Shown here piece by piece: positions 12,447-31,600 of a stretch of DNA of 64,000 nt. Position numbers and translations under genes: made by a program. Origin of the DNA: Chromera velia (taxonomy: Eukaryota; Sar; Chromeraceae). Numbering within the stretch: the stretch's first letter is position 1; every line of letters starts with the position of its first letter. The notes below the pieces were generated by a model. The model saw only the letters and a list, made by a program, of their open reading frames with translations, did not search any database and was not told the DNA's origin. Where the stretch lies: NCBI GenBank assembly GCA_018398765.1, contig JAHBMJ010001450.1, positions 43,881 to 107,880 on the forward strand, given 5' to 3'.

Positions 12447-15400
12447 AAGAACATGTTGGCACCTTGCCGCACCTTACGCCCTCTCTCTCTCTTGTGTTTG
12501 AGTGTTGCTCAGGAGGTTTGAGATCGATGCGGCGATACGGTGTGTTTTCTTTTTGTGCCAGTTAACATAGCAAATTTTGTCTTACACTCCCTCTTGTGTG
12601 TTTTGCCCTGCTCATTTTCACTCTTGCTTCTGCAGTCTGTAAGTCATTTTAAGCACTTTGAAAGCAAAGAAGAGCGGGCAAACAAACGCCTGCATGCAAA
12701 AAGAGAGAGAGTCTGTGAATGAATGACAGCGAATTGCCACCACTTAGCAGTCCCGGATCGCACGAGGAGCTCCACTCACTCGCTCCCATGCATGCATTAA
12801 GGCAGGCATGAAAGGAGGTGTGGTCACAGGCTCGAACATCACCGAGTGTCCCTAAGGATTCTGCGAGTAGCCAGCGCATCGCTATCTGTACTTACTTGAC
12901 GAACACGCACACAGGCACAAAGCGCCGGTCCACTTCTCGTGTGACGCTTACGGACGTCCGTTTTGCGCTTTCCCCCCTTTTCACCTTGTTTTGTTTGACT
13001 TCGCTCAGACAGTGTCACCCTTCTGACGATGCGTCATCGATCGTTGTTTCGACAACCGTTTGTGTATTTGGTGCGGCGTTCCATGAGAAGAAGTGCCGTT
13101 TCACTTCCCCGCCCCCCCAAGGCCGTAACATCTGTTTGCATTTTCAGAGAAAGAAAAAAAAAAAAGAAAGAAAAAAAAAAACTGAGAGCCAACGTGCAGC
13201 ATCGCCAGACACACGTAAAAGAAACGGAAGACGGTCGAACATCACATCTGCTGTTCGGTGTCACAGTGGGAGTTTAGAGAAGGCTTCAACACACAAAGAA
13301 GGAAAGAGGGAGAGAGAGAGATAACCGGAGATAACAGATGTTCCAGCTTACGATGACAAGGAGGAGGAGAAGTATGAGATGCAAGAAGCAGAAAGCGAAA
13401 TTGTTCTTTCTAGTATTCTTTCCTGTGGGGCTTCTCCCTTCACGACACAGGCTTTTGCTTTTCCCCCTTTTCCTTTCATGTTGGCCCTCTGCTCTGTATG
13501 TCTGCTGTGCAACTCTCCGTGAGTCGGCTGCAAGCGAGTGAAAGCCGACCCGCTTGGAAATGAAACGAAACGAAATGAAACAAACGCATGCGTGGTGACA
13601 GCACCCGAAGATCAACACCCTCCAAAGCAGTCTCAAAGTGGGTGAGACTGCCCGGGAAGTGGGAGAGGTGTTGCTGCTCACACATCCACGCCGCATCTTC
13701 GAGCAGGTAAATGCGTTCAGAAATGATCCCCCGCTACGACAAACCCTCCGCAGGTCTTGCCAAAGACTCATCGAGAGAACCAGACGGACATACACAGATA
13801 CGCGCAGCCAGGCAGGCAAAGGTCTTCCTCGCTCACCAACAGGAGAACGGAATGTCGGCTGGTCCGTTTTCTTTCTTCAGTTCGCTTTGTGCACTCTGGC
13901 CGAGGTACAGATTGGCCTTTCCTTCCCCTCATCCCCCCCTCGATTTGTCCATCTCCCTCCACCGAGTCGAGAAAAAAGAAAAAGGAACGTAGAGAGAAGA
14001 AAGGGCACACACTTAGGCTAGTACAGGCAAGCTAGCAGGCTGACATGGAGAAGGGGCAGGGGAAAGAAAAATCAAATCCCCCCAAAGGCTTTCAGCTTTC
14101 TTGATTGGATCCAGACAACTCCTGTGTGACAGCAAAACCCTCTGTCAAATCTTTGTGCACCCTCGTTTCCCCCTCATACTTCCGGCGTTTCCCTGCTCTG
14201 TATCTGTACATGAGCGCGACTGACAGGAATATAGAGGAACAGAAGCCACTGAAATTCAACCTACAGTATCAGACACACACGGTCAAAAGAAAATGAGACA
14301 CGGAGGGAAGTGCTCGTACGTTTAGGCATTCGAATTGCGGATGCATATCTTGCAGTCCCAACTACCCAAGCAGCCAGAGAGGGCCCCTCCAACCCCCCCC
14401 AGGTCTTGTGGAATCATCAGGAGTCCGAAAGCGAAACACTGCGGACAGCGGCGGCCTTGATTGGATTCAAGTCACCTTATCGCTTTTGAGCAGAAAAGAG
14501 AAACCAAAAAGTTCAGATGACTTTAGCGGGTGCTGGAAGGGTCTCGATCATCAACAGATCTTACACACGTACTTCGTTGTTTTACCGCGCACTTGAGAAC
14601 CACGGTCTCATCCCCCCTTAAAACAAGCAGAAATGCTTCTTAGGTTCTCTTTCTTTATTCTCGACGGACACACAGACGGACAGCAGACGGACCAGCGAAG
14701 GGAGGCTGATACCAGAAAGAGAACACACGTTGACACAAGGACCGACGGCACACACTGGCAGAACAAACAGCGGCCAGGCTCTGAGTTGGATGAGGCAACT
14801 CGTTCTTCCTCCCGGGCAGCTCTCCTCTCCAGCTAGAGAGAGAGGAACTAACAGATGCAACTTCTGGGTGTGTCTGACTCTCCCAAAAGGACCGAAATCG
14901 CAAATGCTCAAGCACTGCGGGTGCATGTGACTGTCAAGGCCTAGCAAGAGATCAACCGAGCTTGCTAACCTTGAATGACCACCAATATAACGCGCCCCTT
15001 CTCTCATCTCTTTTGTTCACCCTCTCCCCTTCTTCACACAGCCCACCTGATGTCTTAATTGCTCTTCTTCCCCCCTCTCCAACTGAAGAACGAAAACAGG
15101 AGATGGGAAGTGTCGCAAAAAAAAGGAAAGCAAAAAAAGAGTCACACTAAAAGTGGATGCAAAAACAAAAAAAAGAATCCCATGCAAGATCCAAAAGAAA
15201 GACGGAAACGGATTTGAAAGGATGCAGAAAAAAAGGACGCAAACATCGAAAGCGCCGCTCACCCTTCCCAAAAGAAAATCAGTGAGGAGCGCAGCACTGC
15301 GCATGCAACTGCTTCAGGAAATTCTAAAAACAAGTTCAGACACCTGCAGGCATGTCAGTCTCGCCTCGAGTTTGTGGCCCTTCAGTCAACGTGGCTCTCG

Positions 15401-17280
15401 TTCTTCCACATGACTGGCACGCAGAAAGGAAAGCAATCAAAAAACATGTGCGCGCATAATTCCTTTCTCCCGTTTCTCACGTCCTTCCCCCCCCTTCTTT
15501 CTCATAAAATTCAAGTGCTGCAATGTACTCACCGACTCATTGACAGCACAGATCAAATGATGAAGGAGTGCACGCTTGAGATGCTTCCCTCCACTTTTTT
15601 TTGCTTTTTTTTTCTTCCTTTTCCTCTCTTTGTTCTCCTATGAATTTCACTGCAATGCACTCGCTGAATCAAGAAAAAATGAAGAGAAGATAATGAAGAA
15701 ATTCTTGACATTCTTTCTTCCACTTTTTTGCCGGTCGTTTCCCCCTTTCTCACCGCTTCTCCCACTTCTGATTGGCAATGTGTCTCCCTTGCGTGGTCAA
15801 GGCTCGTTGCTCGCCTCTCTCATGCACTGTTGGGTTGGTGGTGACTTTCTGTCTTCAAGGATAAGAGGAGAGGGAAACGAAAAAGGCACATAAAGAAGTG
15901 AGAGAGATGATCAGACATGCATTCAACTGAATGCACAAACACGGACGGTGATTGAGAAGCCACCCTCCTGCACGAATCACCTCTCCCTCCCTCACTCATC
16001 AAGCATCCATCCCAGAGACACCATGCAAGCTGCCAAGGTTGCCATCAATCAAAGGAAGGACACTTGTTTGTGGTGTTGGTCGATCAACCTCGTGAACTTT
16101 CGACTGCTGTCCAGAAAATGTTGTTTGTGGGGCTGGTGCTGGTGCTGTGGCAGACAGAGGGCAGACAGTACGTAAGATGCCGAGGGGGTTGCTTCGGCAT
16201 GGGTGGGTGGAAGGGAAAGGCATGCTAGGTAGGAGGGAGAAAAGAAAGAAAGGAGGAAAGGGAAAGGTCAAAGAGAGCTTTCCTTTTTTTGAGTCCTGCC
16301 AGACAGACGGACACTCAAACATACAGACGGGCACACACACACACACAGGAAAAATTGGTCTCCTCGTCCTCACACCCTCCCCATGCATTTTTGTGATTCC
16401 TGTCGTCTCTCTTTTTCTGCTTCTTCGAATGGAATACGGACCTGCAATCACTGGGTCGGAGGAAGAAGAAAACCAGACGTGAAGACCATCCACTACTACC
16501 TTGAATGTATAAAAAGAAGGAGAAAAAGCTGACGGTATTCCATGAGTGCAAGAATGGGTGGGCAGCTGACGCGAATCTAACCTTCATCACCAACGCATGC
16601 CCTCCCCCAAGGCTTCACTCTTTCTCACCCGGCCATTCCTTTGTTTTCTCCTTCCCAACGGCGAAAGCAGGGTCCAGGCTGAGCGATCATCGCAGTGCAA
16701 GAACGCCGCCTGTTTATGCCTTACATCAGCCGTTTTGTGTGCTCCTATGAGTACAATTCAAAGTCGTGCACATGCAGAAATAGAGAGACGCACGCGTGGA
16801 CGGTGCTCACACTCGAGCTGTATGCATCGAAAACGGCGTGCATGTATTTGCATGCAGTCATTGTCTCTGTGCAGCCGAATGGAGACTCCATCGGCATGCA
16901 ACTTTAAATAACCTTCTGGACCTTCTGGAGGCAGGCGAATTATGTGTCGAGGCATGTCGAGAGAGACGAACCAGGATGCGAGACATCGAAAACTCGGGAG
17001 GCTGAGCAATCACGTCAGACTGACTGTGACATGATCCGACCAAACGTCCCTTGCAAACCCATTGGTTTCTGACCCGCCTCTGATGCATGCCAGTCAACAA
17101 AAAGCTAACAACAGAAAAGCGCTCAAGATCGAGCTGCCAGACTTTCCTCCACTTCTGGTCTTTCGAAAGCAACTCCCTTTTGGTTCCACCTCTTCCCAGC
17201 CCCCCCCCAGAAACTGTCAGTGGTGTCCTCTACTTTGTTCCCCCTTCTCATAATATTTGGGCACGCAATCCCTCCCGATA

Positions 17281-17413
17281 AACCAACCAACCAACCAACG
17301 AACCAACGTACCAACGAACCAACGAACCAACGAACCAACAAACCAACGAACCAACGAACCAACGAACGAACGAACCAACCAACCAACCAACCAACCAACC
17401 AACCAACCAACAA
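17281..17413 (+). repeat. CCAA/CGAA tetranucleotide array
   Basis: About 33 tandem four-base units, mostly ccaa, with cgaa and cgta variants in a semi-regular order (accaacgaaccaacg). It is open in several frames only because the unit contains no stop. Confidence 0.9.
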
Positions 17414-18779
17414 ACCCGAAGGCACGAACCCAGATGGTCTCGCCTGACTGTCACTGTCGCTGTTCGTACAGCCTTGCAGGGTGTCATTCGATCAGGTAGA
17501 GAAAAGAGGGAAAAGATGTATGATCATGACAATGTACGGCAGACGCTTAGGCTTTCAATCAGACGAATGCACCGATTGAATTCATTCCATCTTCAAAACG
17601 AAAATTCATCGATCCTCCACTGAGTCGATCATTCGACGCATGCTTTCCTTTCTTCCTGTGCGTGATCAACTCCCCCACTGCCTTCTTGCCTTCATTGTCC
17701 CTCCCCCCTTCCCCCCCAAAAAGAGAATGGTTCTTCTTTTCACCTCCCCTCACCCCAATCCCTCACAAGCCGCCCCCCAATGCAGATACGGTTCCATGCC
17801 AGTGCCAGTGATCGGATTCCGCTAAGCGCCCATGGATGTACCCGTGCACCAACATGAATGAGGCTGAGCACTGTTCTGCTTTCCTTTTTTCTCCCTTGAC
17901 CTCATCTACCTGAACCTCTACTGTCCCTCGACCAGACAGGCAACTCGCAGAAGACCAAGCAGCCCATCCATCCCCCCTCCCCTCCCTGATAGTCAGGGCG
18001 GTGCTTCCACGTCACTGCAATTGCATGCGTGAGGGATTCGAATATTTGAGCGAGCCGTCTGGAAAGGACAGACAGAATATGCCCGGAATGGAATGTGAAC
18101 AGACCGAGCTTCGAGGACGGGAGAAAATCTCCGTTTGAGAGGAAAGAGCCTGACTGCTGACTGCCGCATTCTGGACTCAGAATTCTCCCGAGAGGGTAGA
18201 GCAAAAAGGACCTAGATGTCTCAGTTTCCCCTGAGTGGAATGGATGTTAGGTGGGAGTTCCTAGGGAGCTTCTCAGAATTGACGGACAAGCAGCATGGCC
18301 GGCTGTTTCTGTCTTTTCTCCCTCATTTCTTTAATTTCCGTTTGCCCTGAGCCTTGCACCCACACAGGGCCTCCCTGACACAGGGTCAGTCTGAGAAGGG
18401 TATGTCAACAGAAATGACAGACGATCATCACGTGCCCCGCTGTCTGCTAGATGGTGAGGGTGGTGGGCTCTTTGGTCAACCGGAGTGGGGGTTGTCAAGG
18501 GAGGATTCTGCTGGTGGACGTATGTGGTATACTTTCCCCTCCTTATGCACGTGCTAGCTTGATTCCGCTATTAGGGCTTGATTGATTGACGGTATGTTTG
18601 GCCGACTTGAGCGCTGAATTTGTCCCCAATGCAAAACCCATGTCAACTCAACGCCTTGTCCTTCGGTTGAACAAGTGCCTGACTTCTTCAGTTCTCTTTC
18701 TGAAGAAATTCCCAACAACCCCCCCGAGCCACTGGAAGCCACGCTGTGTCTCTTCCTCCTCCTCCTTCTCAGTTCTTCC

Positions 18780-20887
18780 CTATGCTGTCTCGGGAGACAA
18801 CGTAAACGGCAGTCCTGAGAGAAATGGTGGGGAAGAAGAACAAGCAAAAAGATGCAAAGACACTAAAGTGTGAGAGAAGAATAGCATGGGAAGAAGAAAA
18901 CTCAGATCCTCGAAGGGTGTCTCGATCCTTTCTCTAGAAAAGAAAAAAAAATGCTACAAAGCATTTGTAAGCAACTGACAGCTGTTCAGCATGCGGATCT
19001 TCTGAACGGAACAGAAAGCGGGAATGGAGTAGGTCGAAACCAAATGAAGTTTCCTTCATAGAGTAACCAAAGGCGACAAACAGAAAGCATCACACATATC
19101 CTCCACAAGGAACATGTCAGGCAGAGGTTCAGCCAGGTATCCGATACATGTTTCAGTTTTGCTTTGCGAGAAAATTAGCAAACAGAATGTCATCTTGCAA
19201 GCATGAAAAAAGAAAAGGTATTCATTCGTGTTGGTCGACAGACCTTTTCTCTGCGTAGCAGCGCTGTGTGGGGATCCTCTGTGTCCCCGTTTGAGGTCAG
19301 CAGGTGAGGGTGACCTCGACTGAGAAGCAGAGGGGCACCTTGTTGTGTCTGTCTGATCAGAGCCTCCTCGGTAGAGGCACCCAGGAGAAGACGAACGTGA
19401 AGTGTTTCCTTTGTTCTGCTTCTCTACCTGCAGTATCCCAAAAAACCAAGAAAGCGAGTGTGCATGAACATTAACAAAAAAAGGGCAGAAGGCCAATCCA
19501 AGAAGGCCACCCTCTGCAGATTCCTCCCGACAACGCGAAACACTTTGACGCTCATCCCAGTGCGGTCAGCAAAAAGGAGAGCGGACTCGCAAACAGAGCG
19601 GGATAGACTGGCTTGCGAACAGTAATGTTTTGGGAGCGAAACAAAGGCGAGGAGAAGGAGAACGAAGGAGAATAACGAAAGAGGCACTAAAAAGAACACA
19701 AGAATTCACGTACCCCTCGAGGAGAAGACTGTCCCCGGGAGATCTCCAAGTGAGCGCGAGAGAGGGCCGACAAGTGCGCAGCAGAAGCCGCCTGGAAACC
19801 TCTGGTGGTTGAAATACTTGAATGCGTCGTGACTGTTGGATCTGGTGTGTGCTCTCTGACAGTGTCCCGCTCGTCCAACAGGCCTTGTGTGGCGCTCTGA
19901 TTGCAGATTAACAAGTCCATTCTGTCTTTGTCAATCTGCATTCAGACAGTTGACACGGAAAGCGTTCATTTGCAAAAATGAAGGAATGCAACAATGGGAA
20001 TATGCAGGAAGGGATCTTTGCATGTTGGAAGAAGCAGGATCCACTCAAAACCTGGCAGTCAGACCGTGAAGCACAACTATCGCACCTTCACAGCGATATA
20101 GCAATTGCAGGCAATTGGGGATGGAACGAACGTGGCACTATTCTTGACTCATGTGTGCCAATACGTGAGGAGCGAAAAGCAAGTGTGCGATACACGACTT
20201 CAGAAAGGAAGAAAGTGCACAAGGACACATCGATCGATCAACTAGAAGAGCGCGAGCGAGTGTACCTGCTGATCATGAGATGGCTGTCGTCCTCGAGAGG
20301 AGCACGAGGGTGTTGCATCAACTGGTTGAAAGCCTCCGGTCAGTCTACTTGAGTGCGGTGTGGCTGCTGAATGAGACCCAGTCTCCCTCCGCCGCTCGAT
20401 TGGGAAGTGCTTTTCAACGGTGTGGTGGAATTTTGAGGAGCGGCCTCCGCAGTCATCAATCTGCGTCAAGAGCAGCAACATGCAAATGAAGTCATGCCCT
20501 AAAACCTGACTGACGAAAGACCAAAAGGTGATTCACTGCACGTTCGAAAAGAACGAATGCAATTGTGCCGAAGCAGGTTTTCCTCAGCACAGTGGTTGCC
20601 GTCAAAATTCGCAAGAGTTTGCTCAACTCAATCCAACCATGCAGGCAAGAAAGCGCCCTCCGAGACCACAGATAGACATTGATCGAAATCAACAATCAAA
20701 GGAGGCAGGCAGAAAAAGGAGTCAGCAATGTAATTCCAATTCTCAATGCATCCGTACAGACCACTGACCTCGTGAAGTCTCTCTCCTGACTCGATAGGCT
20801 TTGCCTTGACAGGAAGCTCCCCAGCCTCTGCTGGAATCAAATGGCGTCTCATGTCTCGCGGGTCTGAGTGTGTGTGTGCTACCACGC
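18780..20887 (-). CDS. Candidate multi-exon gene, Ser/Thr-rich, unrecognised (partial model)
   Basis: Minus-strand segments 20887-20769, 20460-20266, 19935-19714 and 19427-19244 each begin after a cag acceptor and end at a gt donor (gtcagt, gtacac, gtacgt, gtctgt). The first three junctions are phase 0. A last small piece at 18814-18780 completes the phase and stops. The product would be low-complexity, rich in Ser, Thr, His and Arg (SRSPSPADLKRGHRGSP in the fourth piece), with no recognised domain. More exons probably lie upstream (an open stretch near 21560-21380). The agreement of several phases is the only support; the model could be wrong in detail. Confidence 0.35.
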
Positions 20888-22050
20888 CTGAAAGACAAGA
20901 TTCCGGACGAATTTACGAATGTGATGTGACAAGTGATCAAAGAGATTCATTCAAAATGGGAGCAAGGAGCAGTAGGCAAATGCGTGTCAACCTGATACAT
21001 TCAGGTCCCCAAAGCAATTTCTTCGGACGCCAAGATCGAGACACACGTACAACCCTGACTGTACAGAGGCGCACATCTAGAAGAATCAAAATTTTCTATG
21101 CTTCGCATGCACAACCTGCGTGCACCGTTTTCTGACGAATTTCTCCACCTGTCTGCATGCGTTTCTCTTTTTCTCGGTGTCTCTCCACCTCTTTTTTTGT
21201 TTGCCATTTCTCTGCTCATATGCCTGTCTGTCTGTCCATCGAAAGAGACAAAAAAAGAAATTTAGAGAGAAGTCCTGTAGTCAGTCTGTTCATCTCACTG
21301 TCTGCCTGTCTGCAGAGCGAGCGCTGACCTGTTCCTGCAGATCCGTGTCGACGCTCACGTGTAATGTCTTTCCCAATCCCAACAGAATGCACATTGAAGT
21401 TGCTCATCTGCTTTTGCGGTTGGTATGTGTTCCTCATCCATCCGTGGGTGTCTGCTTGTAGATCTTGAAATGAGTGTGACTTCTCTTCTGTCTTCAGGTT
21501 GTTTCTCCTCAATGGAGAGGGGGGACTCGTAGATGAAGTCAAGGTCAATGTAACAGCCTGCAAAGGTCCATGTGCATCGCTTAGTTCAGTACTGACTCAG
21601 ACTTTGGTCACGCGGCAAAGAGGAAAACGTCGTCGTAGAAGGGAAAGGGCACTGAGGAGTATACAAAGTGAAAGACAACCCTACCCCCCAAAAATATGAA
21701 TATGTTTTCGTTGCCAGAAGCACACCTCGACCGCCATCCGATGGACAGAATATGTGAGAGAAGATGATTCTTCGAATGGGCACGTTTTACGCATCCATTC
21801 ATTGAGAGCGGCTGGAAGGAGATAATCAAAAGATAGACAAAAAGCATCAAGTCCAAATTGGACATTCAAGATCTGTACGTCCTATTTTGTTCAGCCTTCC
21901 CACCTCGCAACGCTTCTCCTCAGCGTCAATAAAGTCTGCCCATTCCCTGACTTCGTCAGCAAAATCTGGAAGTTCATCCTGGGTGGTTCTGGGGATGGAT
22001 GCCTTCATGAACCCTGAAAAGAAGAAAGGGCGAGGAACACATGCTGCCAG

Positions 22051-26926
<4,876 letters not shown>

Positions 26927-28321
26927 ACAAACCGACAGGCACCGACAGACAGAGAGGCACTCGACTGGTGGACAGTCATCCATCAGGCACTTAGACAGGC
27001 AGTCAGGTGGGCCTTCTCAAACGGGTGTTTTTCTAGCAGTAAGTAGATCCATGTGATGTCAATGACCGAATGAATGAATGAATGAATGGTTGATGACCGG
27101 TCGATCGATCGATCGAATGCAGTGAGGGCGGGTCCGGGGAACCAATCGTGTTTTTGACAGAGGAGTTGGTCTCTTCTTCGCAGTTCCTTTGTGCAGCCTT
27201 GTGTCAAGATTCAATAAAGAGAAGAGAAGAAACGTTTGCTCGAGGCAGCGGCGTGAAAGTGAGCCTGTTGAATCGACTTTAGCTTCCATCCGTCCGTCCG
27301 TCGTCCCACTCGAGGGCTTCGACCATGTTGACGTCAGGCCGGGAAAAGTCTCTGAATGAAGCCTGAAAGAGGGATGGTCGATGGCAACCAAGGAGTGACT
27401 CGATCAGACGAGGCGTGCCGCTGTTTATTTATTTATGCCCGCATGTCCTGCATGTTTGTTTGCATGGACCTGTACGATTTCGGGCATATTGAAAGCGAAC
27501 TGCTCTGGTTCCATGTATTTGTACATGCAACTGTGTCCTTTTTGGACCTCTGTCTTCTGCAGTGCTTCTGCATGCGTGTGCGCACCACCGTCTTTTTGGT
27601 CGGAAGGACAAAATTCTCCCTTGCTCAGTGCCCCCCCGCCTAGGTTCAGGCGCATGCTCTTCAGTTCAGCTGGTGATCTGGATCCTAGTCTGGATCAAAC
27701 AAAGCGTATGTCACACACAGAGGTCAGTGCAGGTACAATGAGTCGATAGATTCACGAATCTTCACTGCAGTTTGACGCCGCTGTCGCGTCGGTGTGCGCA
27801 TGATGTCAGATGCATTTGTGCGCCGTGGTCTCGTTTTCTACGAGTTTCTGTTTGCAACTCGAGGCTAGACTCGAGGTCTTAGTTGATGGCAATACTCTAG
27901 TGGCAATATCCTGTGATAGACTTGAATCCTTTTGCGAAGTCATTGCAGAACAGAGTCCAAGCAGCGCGGGCATCTACCCTAATGGACTTGTATGGATTCA
28001 ATGAAGTTTACAACTTATATTACAATTTATAATCATATAATATCTCATTCTGAAACACAACACGCATTCTGAGTGTAGTATAGAAGAGTCATCTATGGTT
28101 ATCTATGATCGAGTCGATCGGCACTAAAAAATTACTGAAAATAATGAACGATTTTTTAGATTATTTTTACTATTTTAGAAATTATATTTCATAGTATTAT
28201 CAAAATAATAGTCATAAATAGTAAAATAGTGACTATTTTTACTATTTTAAATGATAGAATAGTATACGTATAACTATTCTTACTATTTCAAAGCTGCATG
28301 GTTTTACTATTTTACTATTTT
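26927..28321. other. Intergenic stretch, AT-rich at its right end
   Basis: Downstream of HPPD, with a candidate AATAAA at about 27213. No gene is supported. From about 28010 the sequence becomes AT-rich, with many copies of tactatttt and its complement in both orientations, able to fold into hairpins; the LTR element is inserted in this island. Confidence 0.45.
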
Positions 28322-28615
28322 TGTAATGAACTAGAGAGTCCAGTCAAGGACAGTCTAGTCAATCTTACTGTTCTCTATATAGGAATAATACTGCACGACT
28401 TCTGTCCAGCTTCTGCTCTCATCAATTGAGAGCTGCTTTATTGAATCACTCGAAGTATTGCGCGAATCAACTTCACAACATGGATCAATGCATGCATGCT
28501 CTCCGTAATGCCTCCAGCCGCGCTGCCCCGATAAGCAACGCCGCGGCTCGGGACCGACCGAGTCGGGCCAACCACTGCATGCCCGCCGCCGCCTCTCTAT
28601 AAGTGGCTGATTACA
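28322..28615 (-). repeat. LTR, downstream (3') copy of the copia element
   Basis: 294 bases, begins TG and ends CA, matched by 34139-34432 in the same orientation over its full length. It contains palindromic gcatgcatgc and a GC-rich block. Confidence 0.95.
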
Positions 28616-31600
28616 TGACTTCCTTTTTTTTTTTTTTTTACAGGACAATCGGAAAATCTGATGGGGACGATGTCACACTGTCAGGACGAGGGGAGAGGGA
28701 AGTGAAATAAGGGAGTAAAAGCTCAATTGACATGGGCTTTGTGAAAGGGTCAGCCACATTGGAATGAGAAGGGACGAACAAAAGGTGGATGGAAGCTTCA
28801 TCTAACGCATCACGGAGGGAAAGGGTGTGCAGGACGAGTGTGCAGGGCGATTTTTCGATGATGCCGAGCTGAAGTGACTCGATGACGGACTGGAGGGCAC
28901 GCTCGGTCGGACGGGGCATCTCACTAGAAACCAGCTTCAGCAAGTCATTTGAGTCTACCCCCACTTCCGCTGTGACTCCCGCTTTCCAGATGCACCGCAG
29001 GACAGGCAAGAGGCACTCTAAGAAATCAATGAGGTCATGAGCAGCATAAAGCTCTGCTCGGGTGGAAGACCTGGCGACTCGCTTCTAAGAAAAGGCCCGC
29101 CAGTGCAGGATGGCAGACTTCAAAGTGAAGAGCCATCCAGACTGTGGATGCGCATTTCCTGCAGACCCCAACGCGGCATCGCTCCATGACTTAGTGGAGA
29201 GGGGAGACGATGTGGGAGGCACATCTGATTCAGAGCGGGAGATACGGAGGATACGGGAGGTTACGGTGCGACGGGCATAACGGAGAAGGGAAAGGAGGTA
29301 AGCAGCGTCGGCTTGAGTGGGAGCGGACGAATGACGGCTCAGTTGATTGCACCCTTGGGACAAGTCAGGGCGAGTATCTCGTGCAACCTATGAAAGACAC
29401 CCCAGCCATTCACGAAAGGCTTTGCCTTCTTGGGCTGTCAAGAGACGAGGCGGTTCGGAAGGAAGCTCGCGAGACGATGGGGGGAGGGGGAACAAATCGG
29501 GAGAAGGAACGGGAGCAGAAGAGGGAGCGGATGCGGAAGAATCCTCAGACTCCCCCATACTTTCAGGGAGGGGGAGAGACAGGAGGTACTCGGTTTGGTG
29601 GATGTGCACGGAGTCTCGTGACACATTGAAATCCACCCTTGCCCAGCGGAGGGTTCCGTTCTTGGGTTTGGTAATCTTCATCTGGTAACCTCCTTTGGCT
29701 GCGATCTCGCGCACGAGCTGAACTGCAGATCGACCAATGGGCAGGATGGTAAAGTCGGCAACAAAAGTGGGAAGAATCCCAAGGAGGCGTGAAGTGGGGG
29801 CCTCAGGCTTATCCGTCCATTTCCACCACATTCCTCGAACAGAGAAAGGCACCCACCCTGCTGTTGCGAGCGTCTTGTTGCGAGAGCGGTCCCACAGATT
29901 ACCAGAATCGCGGAGTCCGTAAAGCGTTCGGTTGAGGAGCCACAGGAACTGCCCATGGTCGGGGTGATCTTTTGAGGGATGGACGTAAAGGGAATCGGAA
30001 CGGAGAGCCGTGAGATATGCTGTTTTCACATCGGCCACAACGATTTCACGGGGGTTAAAATCGGAATGGGCAAATGCCATGGAAAGGGCAATGCGTATAG
30101 CAGACTGGGAGGCGGTAGCGCAGGATGTGGTGACTTCTTCCCGGCGGTCGAAGAAAGGAGTGCCGTCAGCAACGACTCTAGACTTGTAAGTCCAAGCACC
30201 TTCCTCAACATGCTTCTCGGTGTCAACAAAATGCGTGGGCACTGCAGAGCGGCGGTGCTCGGCGTCTACTTCGGCGATCGGGACTCGCTTGTACACATCA
30301 TTGTCGGCAAGGGACTGCAACTCGGCGGCACGGGACTGGGCTCTCCCGTCGAGTTGTTCTACTGTGAGCCCCCAGCGGGGGAGGGGAATGTGAGTTGTCG
30401 CAGCTTGAAACACACCAGGCCCCACCTCATCATCCTCGTTCCACAAGTACACAACAGAGGCACCTGCAACGGGAGTCAGGTGGGGGGGAAGAGGGAAGAT
30501 GGCAGCCGCAGCTGCTGAGGAGGCAAGGGAGTTGAAAGACAACCGATCGGTGGGGAACACAGTTTCTGGGCTGGCCAGAAGAACACTTTGGTAAGTGTCA
30601 CAAAGGTGGGAGGGGAGGGTTCCCTCGGCAGAGAGGACAATGTTTCTCTCCACCACCTCTTCTGGCACCAGAAAACAAAGCTCGGGCCCACACCCAGAAG
30701 GTTTCTGCACACCGTACAAAAGTTTGGGGCGGCTCCTGAAAGGGCACCATACAGGCTGCATACGTTGGCTGGCAAGAGGCTGCTTGCCATTTGACCCCCA
30801 TGCCTGAACCTCAACCCGTCCCTCACCCTCAGGGTCGACAGCACGGACGCTACCAAGGAAGCAGCGGCCTGTATTCTCATCCCGCCAAAGAATGAGCTCA
30901 TCTTTACCAAAATCGGTGATGTCAAACTTGGGGGAAGAATGCGGGGCAGACGAACACGGCGAGTCAGAAGACTGCTGCTGCTGCTGCTCCTGCTGCTGAG
31001 AAGACCCAACGGATGTGTCCGCACGGCGTCGCTCGAGAGGGGAGTCCAATGGCAACGGAACGACATAGACAGGGTCGGGGTTGGGGCTGTCATTGGGACG
31101 GATGCACCTACGATGTGACAGGATGGGACGTCCTGAAGGGAGATATAAGCGGAACACATGCTCGCTAATGCGCTGCAGCACAGTCGCAGGAGTGTACAGG
31201 GGGGCAAGTTTGGTGCGGAGGTGATCGGGGTGATGATACAAAACAGACAAGCCAATGGGAAAGGGAGACGTCTCGGCAGAGGGACGATGGGAGGTCTGAA
31301 GAAGGTCATGCAGGGCGTCGATGGGAGGACTGGGTGGCTGGGCACCCCAGCGTCGCTCAAAGGGGCTCTTGTGAGAGGACCCTCGAGGCTGACGATTGTA
31401 TTTGGCTATCGCAAGAGAAGCAAACTCCTTCCAATGCGAATCGTCAAGACCACGATCTCTCAAAATGCCCCGCAAGATCGTGAGCCACTCACGATGGGAA
31501 CACTCTGTTTTGTCGAGAGAGTGGTGGCTGCCCACAGGGGTTAAAGGGTTTGTGGCTTCCCGCTCAGCCAACCACTCATACCAGTCGCCTTGAAATTCGG

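Larger units (their letters stand above)
6777..18779. other. Gene-poor 12 kb: only short open frames, microsatellites and repeats
   Basis: I read both strands and found no run of exons that joins in phase and shows a family motif. The largest open frame (9078-9806, +) begins at a GTG and has no codon or domain support. The stretch holds GACTGACT-type and GA/GAAA tracts, one AT-rich island (10190-10650), a duplicated 53-60 base segment (11554 and 12386), and AGTC and CCAA tandem repeats. It may be long introns or UTRs of the flanking genes, or genuine intergenic DNA. Confidence 0.4.

Noticed and set aside
17281-17413. Array that could be taken for a CRISPR or protein repeat
   Set aside because: The unit is four bases with no spacers; the host is eukaryotic. 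It is a simple tetranucleotide array.
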